The notes under the pieces are model-generated. The model worked only from the letters and a program-made list of their open reading frames with translations, had not been told where the DNA came from and did not search any database. Shown here piece by piece: positions 48,373 to 59,068 of a stretch of DNA of 64,000 nucleotides. Location: NCBI GenBank assembly GCA_033239525.1, contig BSYO01000014.1:16352021-16416020 (forward strand), read 5' to 3'. Source of the stretch: Nepenthes gracilis (taxonomy: Eukaryota > Streptophyta > Magnoliopsida > Caryophyllales > Nepenthaceae). Both the position numbers and the translations under genes were made by a program. Numbering within the stretch: position 1 is the first letter of the stretch; every line of letters starts with the position of its first letter.

Positions 48373-49154
48373 TGTTGCAGGAAAGCTAATAAAACGCATA
48401 GCACGTAACAAGTGTTGTGACATGTAGCAGTGTCCGACCGAGCAGCAAGAAGGAATAAGGTCACAGTTATGAAGAAAGAAGAAAGAGAGGCCAAATCTTT
48501 TATGTGGAAAACCCTTCTGAATAAGGAAAAAAAACCACAGAACTCCAATCCACAAAAGAATTTCACTATGTGAGTTTTCGGTTACACAAATCACCTGCCA
48601 CATAAGCCCTAAGAGTCGAAGATAGAACCCCCCTTTTAAGTGCACACACTCAGCTCTTTCTATAACACTTCACTCTTCTCTCGCTCTCAGTTTCTGCAAT
48701 TGCTCACACACACATACCCATGTTCTACTCCCAGACACAAAAACACACACATATATGTATGCTGGCTGATGAAAGCAGCAACCATGCCAACATGGAAGAC
48801 ACACGTACAGGTAACCGCCTGGCAGCCTGCAACTCTGCAATAGCTTTGTAGATTGTTATACTCTACAAAAAAAGCCCACCACTCTGCAAAGACTGCGTAC
48901 ATATTCCCACTCGCATACTCAGAAGATCTTTTGAGCTGGCCACCACTTGTACTTTCTGTGTACAAGTCCTTGGGCCTTCAAAGATGCCTCCAGGGATTGC
49001 CCATGAACCTCGGACCTCAAGTGAAGAAATTCTTCGGGCATTACATAATGTCCTCGTCTATATTCACAATCTTCGGACGATTAACTCATCAGGCTGCGGA
49101 CCACATCCGAGCAAAAGTCCGCGGCCACATTCCCACAAAGGGAGTGACTCAACA
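48373..49154 (-). repeat. 3' LTR of a truncated copia element
   Basis: On the minus strand it begins TGTTGAGTCACTCCC and ends CTGCAACA (782 bp). The head resembles the LTR at 41498. It contains TTTTATGTGGAAAACCC and CACTATGTGAG blocks typical of copia R/U5. There is no matching duplication on both sides (CATTA against AATAT), because the right-hand side is still element sequence. Confidence 0.8.
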
Positions 49155-49205
49155 AATATTTTCTTACGACTGAGTGGGAACAAAATTAGCTAGCCCAGCT
49201 AACGC
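49155..49205 (-). pseudogene. Tail of a copia RNase H/pol next to its 3' LTR
   Basis: The minus strand reads AGLANFVPTQS then a stop, followed by the LTR. This aligns with the pol end DIAGLTNFTRS-stop of the copia element at 46.2 kb. The rest of the element is missing, so the copy was truncated. Confidence 0.6.
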
Positions 49206-49278
49206 TTCCGGATGGAGTGATTCTGAACCGGAATGCCAGGCAGAAAAATACAGACCCGGAAGTTGTGATAGGAAATAC

Positions 49279-49558
49279 CGATTAGAATTGAAATCGGTTT
49301 TTACACCTTCAAAAGCCGATTCTAATTTTCTTCAGCCGATTTGAATTGAAATCGGTTTTTACACCTTCAAATGCCGATTCCGATTTTCCTCAGCGGATTT
49401 GAATTGAAATCGGTTTTTGACACCTTCAAATGCCGATTTTGATTTGCCTCAGCCGATTTGAATTGAAATCGGCTTTTAAACCTTCAAATGCCGATTCTGA
49501 TTTTTTTCAGCCGATTTGAATTGAAATCGATTTTTGACACTTTCAAATGCTGATTTGG
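49279..49558. repeat. 59-bp tandem array, each unit with a small hairpin
   Basis: Nearly five copies of a 59-bp unit. Each contains CCGATTTGAATTGAAATCGG, an inverted repeat with 7-bp arms and a 6-base loop, followed by TTTTT, CACCTTCAAATGCCGATT and a CCTCAG-like spacer. Confidence 0.85.
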
Positions 49559-50219
49559 AAATTTGTGAGAGAAAAAACCGACCGGTAATCTACGAGGGAT
49601 TTTCGGAGTGCTTTGAGCTACCGTACCACCTCCGGAGTGAGAGGAAATCCTAGGCGATTTGTGAGGGGAAATGTCATGGGGAAATTTGTGAGAGATTTCC
49701 GGAGTGCTACGCATACAGAATGCTTGTTCCTGGAGAGCTTCTGCGGGCAATTGTGAATGGGAAATCCGAAGTGCTTTTAACCAGGCAGCTGCAAGAAGAA
49801 AAAATCCGGAGTACTTTTAACTGGGCAGCTGTGAGTGAAATTTCCGGAATGTAACTTTGGCCGGTTGCTTGTGAGAAGAAGTTCCGCAAATAACTTGGTC
49901 AAATCGGCTGTTTGTGAGAGGAAATACCGGAGTTGACTTTGAGAGCCGGAGTTGATCAGGCCGGCGGAGACAGAAGTAAAGTGCCTGCATGGATCAGCCG
50001 GACTGGATGTGTGAGAGAGGGAGCACTAGAGTGGCTCTGATCACCGGACATAGTTCCAATTAGAGTGAATCTGGGCCGGCTGAATGAGAGACGAAATGCC
50101 AGAGTGCCTTTGAACTCCGGATTGGTGTGAGAGGGAAATACTGGTATGTGGCCAAAGTAGTTGTCACCGAAGAAGATGATGCTGAGCGCTGGAATGAATC
50201 CTCCAAAATTCCGGTCGAT

Positions 50220-51240
50220 TATCACAAGTTTTCCACATGCAAACTTAAGATCAGCATCCTCAAAGTGGAATGAAGGATTTACCCGCTTGGATTTATTGAT
50301 TTTTCTCCGATGATGACGGTGACAGAGACGGTGGCTCTCGCGCTGAAAGGCTTCGCGATTTCACTCCACCTCTTCATATTGTGGCATAAAATCGAGGGGA
50401 AATGTTGAGAAGGCTTCAACAGCGTCAGTTCTGGGCATCGTCTCCTCTGACGACGACAGCAGTCACCGCCATCTTCTCCCTATTTTTTTTTTTTTTAGTT
50501 GGTTGCCTGCTGGATCCGGTTTCTAGATCAGCATTTGTGAGAGGAGATGCCGCTTAGAATCGGGCACCTGTGAGAGAAACTGCCGGTTTGGGCAAAACCT
50601 GCTAAGTTGGCATTGGGACCGGACATTTGGGAGAGACGATGCCGGTTGGAATTGAAATCGGTTTTTTGTGAGAGGAAATGCCGGTTTGGATTTTGGCGCA
50701 GAATTGAAAATGAGCCGAGGAAGCCCAGAGTTAATTTTGTGCGTGGTTTGAGGAATCAGAGAGAGGGCTTTGAAGAACACCGGTGAAGTCGTACGAGCGA
50801 TGTCGCCAGTCTGGTGACAGCCGTCTAGCGACGGAATTGGTGGCAACGGCAGCTTACGCGAGCGCCGTCAGTGCTTTCTTCTCTCTATCGCGCCACGTTA
50901 CACAATGCACTAAAATCTCGCCGAATCACCATAAAATTGCCACATGCAACCACAATACATGTATCCTCAAAGAGGGTGGAAGATTTTGCTTGCCTTGATT
51001 TGGAGATTTTCTTCCGGCGATGGTGGTGATAGCGGCGGTGGTTCCTTGCGGCTCATGATCTTCTTTCTCCATTCATATCTCGGCACGAAATTGGAGGGGA
51101 AATGGGAAGAAGGCATCACCGGCTTTAGATCTAGGCTACGCCTCCTCCGGCTATGGTGGTCACTGCCGCTGCTAGCCTTGCCGCCTTCTTCCTCCTCTCT
51201 CCCCTCTTTCTTCTTTCTCTTCTGCTGCAGTGCTGCCCGA
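50220..51240. repeat. Two diverged copies of a GC-richer segment
   Basis: 50225-50500 and 50935-51190 share CCACATGCAA, TCCTCAAAG, CTTGGATTT, TCGAGGGGAAATG-type and GAAGGC blocks in the same order, about 710 bases apart. Functions are not evident. Confidence 0.5.
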
Positions 51241-52409
51241 TCTGCTCCTCTTTTCCGTTTTCTCTCCTTTTTTTTTTCTTTTATGAAAAGGGAGTAGAGG
51301 CCGGTTTGACATGGGCAAATTTTTTTTTTTTCTTAAGGAAGGAAATTGGAGCTGGTTTGACTTAGTCAAACCGGCCGTGGGCAAAATCTAGGCCTTTTTT
51401 TTTATTATGTTGGAGACCAGTGTTGAGGAGAAGATCCCAGCTTTTGACGACTATGTCGTGCACACAAAGCCTGGAGTATTTCGGATGTATAATTCGCGCA
51501 AGTATTGATCTCTTGCATGAAAAATGCCTGCCGATTTCTTTAAGGGTATTTGCAGAATCATAAGGAGTGGTGAGAGTGTCACTGGGCTTTGGCTTGGCTC
51601 TCCGACTTCTCCTTACTGGGAAATCGCAGAAGATAGGAAGTAGCCCCCAGCCTCCAAGCGTCAACGCGCCAATGGCAGATTGAGCACTGCCATCATTTGT
51701 TTAGGAAGTCGTTTAATTTCTCTGGTCGAAATGCTTGCTATAAGTACGTCAGTTTTGTTTTTATGCTTTTTAGTGGTAAAATTAGCTTTTTGGCCGGTTC
51801 CCACAAATGGCACCAATATTGCATCCTAAGAATACGGGTTATCATACGGATCAGGGACCGCAAATTGGATCTTCTTGCTAATCGATCTGACGCGGATCCA
51901 CTCTCTATAGCTTCAAACCTGAATCCTGCGCAACATAACTAAAAACGAGATGTCAAAGGTCGGCGAAAATTTCTCCCACCGTAAACCTTCCGACGCTCAA
52001 GTCAGATGTCGTTTCAAGAATATAAAAAGATAAATGGAGGATGCATGTGTGGTGGGTTGAGAGTGGATGCGTCCTATTGATAGACGGCTTAGAAGTGTGC
52101 CTGAGAAGGGATGTCCCTTGTAAGGAATCTCTTGGAGGAAGATGGGGATTGTTTGGATCGGCCCTTGAGAAATTATTCTGGCCACCTGGGATGATGGAGG
52201 GTTGGCCTCCTTCTTAACTTTCTTTCTGGAGGTTTTCGGCAGTTTTCCTCCCATTCCTTTTCCTTTTTTTCCCCCCTTTCCCTGTTGGGATGAAGTCTTT
52301 ATAAAGTTGGAGGATTTTATCCATAGTGAACGGCCAAAGATAACCACCGGTTACACTTATCCGTAACCAATCGCCGAAGATAACCGTCATCGGATTGGAT
52401 AAAGTGGTT

Positions 52410-53715
52410 TGAACGGCTTTCTAGGCTGGGTATACTGTACCCATTAGAGATCTCTGAAGAAATATGTCGATCAAAGTATACTATCCATCTAGGAGCCACC
52501 AAAATGTATCACAATTTAAAGAAAAATTTTTGGTAGAATCATATGAGGAAAGACATTAAAAAGTTTGTGGCAAGATATGTAACTTGTCAACAAGTATAAA
52601 TAGAATATCAAAAGTTGGCTAAACAGTTTCAATTATTGCTGACTCCAATTAAAAATAGGAATATATTACGATGATTTTTATGGCAGGATTACTAAGGACA
52701 CCATGTAATCTTGACTCCATTTGTGTAGTTCTAGACTATTTGATGAAATTAGCTCACTTTATTTCTATAAGAACAAACTTTGATTTAAATTAGCTTGCCC
52801 AATTATAAATTGACGATATAGTAAGATTACATGGCATACCTATATCTACCATTTATGATCAAAATTTGAGATTTATATTAGGATTTAAGAATAGCTTACA
52901 CTAAGAGTTGGAGACAAATTTAAAGTTTTGTGTGACTTTTCATCCTCAAATTGATAGGCAAACGAAGAAGATAATTTAGATCTTAGAGGATGTGTTACGA
53001 ATATCGGTACTTGACTTAAGTGATAATTGAGATTCATACTTATCCCTAACGGAATTTGATATAATTACTTTCAATATAATTTGGGTGTGGCACTATTTAA
53101 AGATTTATATGGATGAAGATATAGGTTGCCAATCAATTGAGAGGAGGTTGAAGAAACAAAAAATGATAGGACTTGTATCGTTCTAAGAAATCACTAAAAG
53201 AATCAAAATAACTCGGATTACTTATAAATAGCCCAAAATAGACAAAGAAGTTATGTAAATAAGAAATGGAGAGATTTTAATTTTGAAGTCGATGATTTGG
53301 TACTTGTAGAAGTCTTTTCATCAAAAGAAATTATGTGATTTGGGACCAAAAATAAATTGAGTTTCATATTTATTAAGCCATTTGAGGTGTTCGAAAAATT
53401 GGTGAAATTGCTTACCAACTTGTGCTACCACCTAAATTATCAAGAGTTCACAGCGTATTTTATGTATCTTTGCTGAGAAAGTACATTTATATTCTATCCC
53501 ATATTATCAAAACAGAGCCATTACAAATCCATAAAAATTTATCATATAAAGAGGAGTCAATTCATATCATTGATAAAAAGGATTCAATTCTTCGTATAAA
53601 ATTTATACAATTGCTTAAAGTGTTATGAAGTCATAATAATATAGAAGAAACAACAAGAAAATCTGAAGAAGAAATGCAAACAAATTATCACACCTATTGT
53701 CAACTTAAGGTACTT
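52410..53715 (+). pseudogene. Decayed gypsy integrase with C-terminal region
   Basis: In broken frames on the plus strand: KYTIHLGATKMYHNLKKNFW (His-rich start of the integrase zinc finger), FVARYVTCQQV (CxxC), LDSICVVLDYLMKLAHFISI (core), TFHPQIDRQTKKI where the catalytic Glu is now Lys, LPPKLSRVHSVFYVSLLRKY and YKEESIHIIDKKD near the end. The HPG-TKMYHDL and LPPELSRVHNVFHVS blocks are typical of Del/Tekay-like plant gypsy elements. Over twenty stops; old. No RT was found upstream; the left boundary near 52410 is abrupt. Confidence 0.8.
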
Positions 53716-53973
53716 ATAGTTTTGATGATGAAATTTCTTTAAGGAGATAGATTATAACATCTTAAATTTTTTATTCATATAATATATTTATTCATATTTT
53801 ATTTAGATTAACTATTATTATTTAAGAATTGTTATTCAATGAGTTGGGACTATAAATGTTTATATCTACAAAAGAAAACAATATAATGAGAAATAGAGAA
53901 GCAAATCAGATGAACAAAGGCAGACGAGAAGAAATTGGTAAAATCAAATGAGAGTGGCTAGTAAAGAGGTAAT

Positions 53974-54906
53974 TGTTGGGAATCCACCGATGGCTTGGAT
54001 GAACTGAGAGGAACAGTAACGACAAAATACAATAGGCAAACAACAATCATAAAAATAAAAAAATAAGATATAAGTAATTTTATGTGAAAAGTCCTTTTCT
54101 TAATAAGAAAAAAAATTATGAGACGAGATGTCTGAAATATTCACTATGTAAAACCGATTACATAAACTCCAAACACATATTACAATGACTCAATACCTTG
54201 AATTAGACAAACTTGAGTAACAGTGAAGATGAGATAGATCAGCATCTACTCACTTTCCTCTTTACCTCTCTTTCTCTTACTGACGGTACTCACTGGTTTA
54301 TTTTTACAATGTGGTATTTTTGCTTTCTATCTCTTATCATTTTTCTCTCAATCGCACTCCCTTTTATAAATCTTAAAGAAAGTTTCGCACACTTTTTCAT
54401 TGTAGGTCACTAGGACTAGCAGCCAATTATTCTTCAACAAAAACAGTCCAATCGCCCTTCGGTCTCAAGAATCCGGTCTATCCTTTGCATTTGCAGCTCG
54501 GTCTCCCTCCAGACTCAGCAATCCGATCACCCTTCGGTCTCAAGAGTCTGGTCTACCTTTTGCATGTGTAATCCAGTTTTCCTTCAGAATCAATAGTCTG
54601 GTCGCCTCTTGGACTAGACAGTTCAGTCACCTTTCGATATTGGCATTTAGCCGTCGGCCACAACATCTGGTCGCCCCTCGGCGTCAAATCTGGTGGCCCC
54701 TCACCCTCGATACCCTGGTTGCCCCTCGCCCTCGGCAACCGCTTGCCCTCAGACTCGGCAACCCGGTTGCCCCTCGGTGCTTGAGTGCCAAAGCCCTTGG
54801 CCACTCACCGCGTGAGCAAACACTGATCGTTACACAAACCTTACGCGACCTTTTGATGACCACTCATTTATTACGATATTTATAAGGGAGTGACCAAAAT
54901 CCAACA
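53974..54906 (-). mobile_element. Solo copia LTR nested in the gypsy LTR
   Basis: 933 bp with terminal TGTTGG...CCAACA, flanked by GTAAT and GTAAC, a target duplication with one change. On the minus strand it starts TGTTGGATTTTGGTCACTCCC, related to the LTRs at 41498 and 48373, and has the same TTTTATGTGAAAAG and CACTATGTAAAA blocks. No internal region: it arose by LTR-LTR recombination. Confidence 0.8.
54445..54786. repeat. 25-bp minisatellite inside the solo LTR
   Basis: About 14 imperfect copies of a 25-bp unit of the form AATCCGGTCGCCCTTCGGTCTCA, GC-rich in an AT-rich setting. Open frames on both strands here are products of the repeat. Confidence 0.85.
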
Positions 54907-56809
54907 GTAACACATTTGGCTAAGCTTAATAATTACAACAATGTTGGGGTGAAATCATGATAATTATTACTGCAAATTTTAGGTGGCACAAATGGAGAAT
55001 AATTAGAGATGTGTCAAGATTATGATCAATTAAGTGAAATTTAAATAAGAAAATGGTAACAAGTGGAGCATGAGGTGAATCAGGAATGATGGATTATAAA
55101 TATCAGTCGAATTGGAGACAAAATAGTATGAACACGAGATGAAAATCTGTGAAAGATAGAAAGAAAAGAAGGCCGAAAAACAGACGAAAAAGAAAAGGTT
55201 GGGTAATATATTTGAGTAAGTAATTTTTCAATCTTCTTGTTATCCATGATCCACTACTTCTTTAATACCTTGAATAATCGTTCATTTATGTCAAATCTTC
55301 TCCATATAGCCAAATTTGGTGAAAATCGAAGGGTTGGAAAAAAAAATAGGGGATTCGGGGATTTTGAGAAATTGAGAATAAAATTGTAAGATTTGATCCA
55401 TAAATTTGGTTCTAATAGTCATATAATGATCATATATGATGATTTTGATAGGCCATATGTATCAAATATTAGAGAATAATGCAAATTTGTGAGAAAAGGA
55501 CCGCGGCAAACGTAGAGACAAAACAGGGGCATGAGTCGTTCTTACCTTTCTTGGTTACTGTTCATATCGCAGGAGAGTCGCAGCAACACGATAGAGCGCA
55601 TCTTTCGCGTTGCTGTGCACATAAAATTGAGGAAAAATATGTATTTGAGGGCATAAATATATTATTTGTGGATAATAATTAATTATTTAGTAATAAAAAA
55701 TATTTTAAAGATTATTTTGGATACATAGTGTATAAATAATTTCCTATAAATATATTTTAAGTGTAATATAATAAATAGATTTTTACTTATCTAATTATGA
55801 CTTTAATAAATAATATGTTAAGTATAATAGTAAATTTTAATTAATAAATTTGAATAACATATTTAATTTTGATATTTGAAGAAAATAAATAATACATTAG
55901 ATTATATTGAGATATATACTTTTCATCATACCTTGATGCATTATATTGATATTTTGTTTCATTCACATCTCTATTTTAAATAGTAAATTTTGGTAGGACG
56001 TAGTAAAAAACTATAATTATGATAACATAAAATTATCAATGTGTAGATTCTGTATATTTCGTATTATAATTTAATATAGTACGATATTTTATTGTGTATT
56101 TTATAAATAATGTAAAAAAATATATACGAAAATACTATTACATCTGGATGATATTGGCATCAGAGCATTTTCATGTAGTTATCACTATCTGATATTAAAG
56201 TCATTCCGTTAATCTTAACAATATATTTATCTCTTTCAGTATAGCCTATGAATATCATATAGATATTTTGAGATATTTAATAGCAGATTAAACCACATTT
56301 GTTGATTATAAGATGCTCTTAACATTTTTCAATGAGGTAATTGAGAGTAGTATGAGTATGAAATAATTTACTCAACTAATAGGGGTATAAATATATTAAT
56401 TTTAGGTTCGTAATAGTAAAACTATAATCAGTGCTAATTCTTATTATAAAATATCCATTTATGAAATTGATCATACGAAATATATTATTTATAATACTAA
56501 TATTCACGAGTTATAATATCTTAAATTTTATGTTTTATGTTGTCTTTTATAATTATTATATTTCTAATTATAGAATTATTTATTGAAGATTTTACTCACT
56601 TGTTTATTTCTTCTAATTTTTCTGATTACCAATCAAGCAATTGTATACAAAAAAGTAGTTAGTAGATAGTAATAAACATTATTCTCTAAGATATAGATAT
56701 GGATGATTTGTATATCATTTTGGAATATGACAGTTACATGGAGATAATTTTTATATAGTTGGTTTATACAGTTTATAGAATATATTATTAAATATAAGAG
56801 TTTTATTTA

Positions 56810-57160
56810 TAATATAAATAAACAAAAGTTTAGTAAATATCTTTTGATAAAAATCAAAGTATGATGTAGAGTTGAATATATGATATAATTAGATGTTGAT
56901 TTTAACATTATCAATTGAATTATTAAAAAATATAATTTGGGTCATTACAATTAATTGTATCAAAGCATTTGTAGTTAGCAATAATAGTTTAGTGATATAA
57001 ATAAATAAAAATTTAGCAAGTGTTCTTTTAATAAAAAAATCAAAGTATACGATAGAGATAAACATATAATATAATTACAGGTTAATTACAATATAGTCAA
57101 TTTAATTATTAAAAAATATAATATGGGTCATTAAATTAATTACATTAGAATAATGATCTT
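56810..57160. repeat. Tandem duplication (about 182 bp) of the LTR end and primer region
   Basis: Two diverged copies share ATAAATAAACAAAAGTTTAG, AAAATCAAAGTAT, GAATTATTAAAAAATATAAT and GGGTCATTA in the same order, near 56814 and 56996. Confidence 0.6.
56952..56970 (+). other. Primer-site-like sequence after the gypsy LTR
   Basis: ATTAATTGTATCAAAGCATT follows the LTR end, close to the canonical ATTTGGTATCAGAGCAT that starts gypsy internal regions. Confidence 0.5.
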
Positions 57161-58800
57161 AAAGCTTTAGAAATTTGAAAAAGTTTTAGAGTCACGTCTC
57201 GATGAATTAGTAAGTAAAAGAATGGGATATTAGAAAATGATTTATAGTTAAAACATATATTTTGATAAACTCACACTTTTTGTATTTTGTAGATCATGAC
57301 TGAGTATGATAAATCAAAAGGTTGCTGAGTTTGGAGATGACATAATTTATTAAATATTATTCTGAATAATAAATCTGGTTAATAAGTTTATTAGAGTTCA
57401 AGCAGACAGATACAATGGGGGTGGCGTGGTACTCCCAAATACCTCATGGACCAGCGACTTCCGATGTTATTAGATACGCCAAATTTTATAGAGATAGAGA
57501 GATTGTATATGCCAACTATAGAAAATTTTTTAGGCTATATAATGCCTAGAGGTGGACAGAGTCCACTATACTCGTCACAAATTTGGACAAAATATGTCAA
57601 TTTTATAAATAATTAAATTTTAAATGATAATAAAATAAATTCTAAATCGAGCATGACATGACCAGACAGACCATAAGATTTCATCATCAAATAATAATTA
57701 ATATAAATAGACCCAAAACTCATTACATGATTTCATTGGATAACCATCCAGATAATATAAGTATGACCTGTTTCGAATAGTTGTAAGAAAAAATAACAAA
57801 ATAATGACTACAACTCATCTATATGATGTAACAAATCTAATAATTTTTAATATACAATTCAAATGCCTTCACTCGATCAATTCTTAAGAATCAAAATACG
57901 ATTAAATACATATTCAATCCAAAAGAACCGAAACACATTTGACACAATTTATCTAAACAGATGTGATACTCACTAAGAAATATGATACCTCATCAGATTC
58001 CGACTAACTCCTAAAATATGTACAAGCCCTTTATTCTGAATGGACAAAATAGAGAAACGTAATTTTAGAGTTCAACAAATATCATATAGATTTAATAATA
58101 ATAATTATGTCAAATAAATTACAATGAGGGTTTATAAATAAATATCACAAAGAATAACAAATACAAATCCGATACCCAAAAATAGATAGTAGATATATAT
58201 CCAAATCACTCATATCATAAATCCAATCAACCTCAAAATAGAATCCAATATTAAAACCAATGATAGTCTCATACTCAAATCGTATATTTAATCGCACATT
58301 TCTGTCAAAATATACTTGCAACAAATAAAGATCTAGAGTCAAATCTCATACGCATAATCAACGGCTACAGTTTGGCTTACAACTCTCAGTTATTTCATAT
58401 CTTCGACTCTATTAACCCGACTACATTTTAGGCCTACAACTACTCGACCATCATCACCTCCGCTTTACCGTCTACCTCTCTGCAGGTTGAAACCTCTTTT
58501 CTCCCTGTAAAATTTTTGACCCATACAACTCAAGGCCACCTCTTCTTGGCCAAGCACCCGTACAACAACTTCCAAATGTTAGAAAAATTCTCCAAAATCA
58601 TAAAATCTAATAAAAGTTTCAAATTGATCGGTAAATCATACATTCATATACTGTATAAATAGATATAGTGTATAAAAATAATATGTATATCCGTAAAATT
58701 TTTAAATAGTAGTCAAAGCACATCAGATAATAAACTAGATTAAAGATAGAGCTTATAGATATTTATCTTAATATTATATCAAATAGATCTGATAAAAAAA
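57161..58800. other. AT-rich DNA, probably further decayed retroelement
   Basis: Moderately AT-rich, no credible ORF. The sequence GTCACGTCTCGATGAATTAG after the primer-like site may be a gypsy leader. 58350-58570 is less AT-rich but shows nothing I recognise. Confidence 0.3.
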
Positions 58801-58814
58801 ATACACTGAAACAC

Positions 58815-59068
58815 TCAAATGGCCCTTTCTCTCCTATTGTCCGTGTCTCTTGCGCCTCTGCCTCCCTTTGTCTCCCTGTACACTTCCTCTCTACTTTTCC
58901 CTCTTTCTCTTTCTTCCTCGTGCGCCCTTGCTCCCTCCTCATCCTCCTCTCTTTCCTTATCTTTCTCCCTCTCACACGGGCTGCTCCCTTTCTCTTCACT
59001 CCCTCATTCTCCTTCTTTTATTTTCTTCTCTTCCCTGCTCTTGCTTTTGCTACACCACCTTCCCCCTT
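58815..59068. repeat. Pyrimidine-rich low-complexity tract
   Basis: About 250 bases almost entirely C and T on the plus strand (CTCCCT/CTTTCT words). Open in several frames, but amino-acid content (Ser/Leu/Pro or, on the other strand, Arg/Lys/Glu) merely reflects composition. Confidence 0.8.

Larger units (their letters stand above)
49206..52409. other. 3.2 kb repeat-rich region without a recognisable gene
   Basis: Contains a 59-bp tandem array (49279-49558), many dispersed copies of GAGAGGAAATGCCGG-like sequence (49.6-50.7 kb), and a pair of related GC-richer segments at about 50220-50500 and 50935-51240. The open frames follow these repeats. The missing P4H exons were looked for here and not found. 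It may be leader or non-coding sequence of another retroelement. Confidence 0.4.
53753..56951 (+). repeat. Gypsy LTR, interrupted by a solo copia LTR
   Basis: Begins TATAACATCTTAAATTT after AAGGAGATAGA (usual Del-type start TGTAACATCC after a purine tract) and ends GGGTCATTACA (usual end GGGTCGTTACA). Without the nested 933-bp LTR it is about 2.3 kb, a normal size for this branch. The partner LTR is not in the window, so the limits rest on terminal motifs. Confidence 0.55.

Noticed and set aside
49279..49558. CRISPR-like array of repeats
   Set aside because: Repeats are contiguous with no unique spacers, and the genome is a plant nuclear genome.
51153..51384. Leu/Phe/Ser-rich frame resembling membrane segments, and its Lys/Glu-rich antisense
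   Set aside because: Low-complexity CTT/TTC-rich DNA; no start context and no homologous pattern.
49155..52409. Search for the missing 5' exons of the prolyl 4-hydroxylase
   Set aside because: No minus-strand sequence like the conserved N-terminal P4H blocks could be read here.
58763..58999. Minus-strand Arg/Lys/Glu-rich frame
   Set aside because: Reverse reading of the pyrimidine-rich tract; composition alone explains it.
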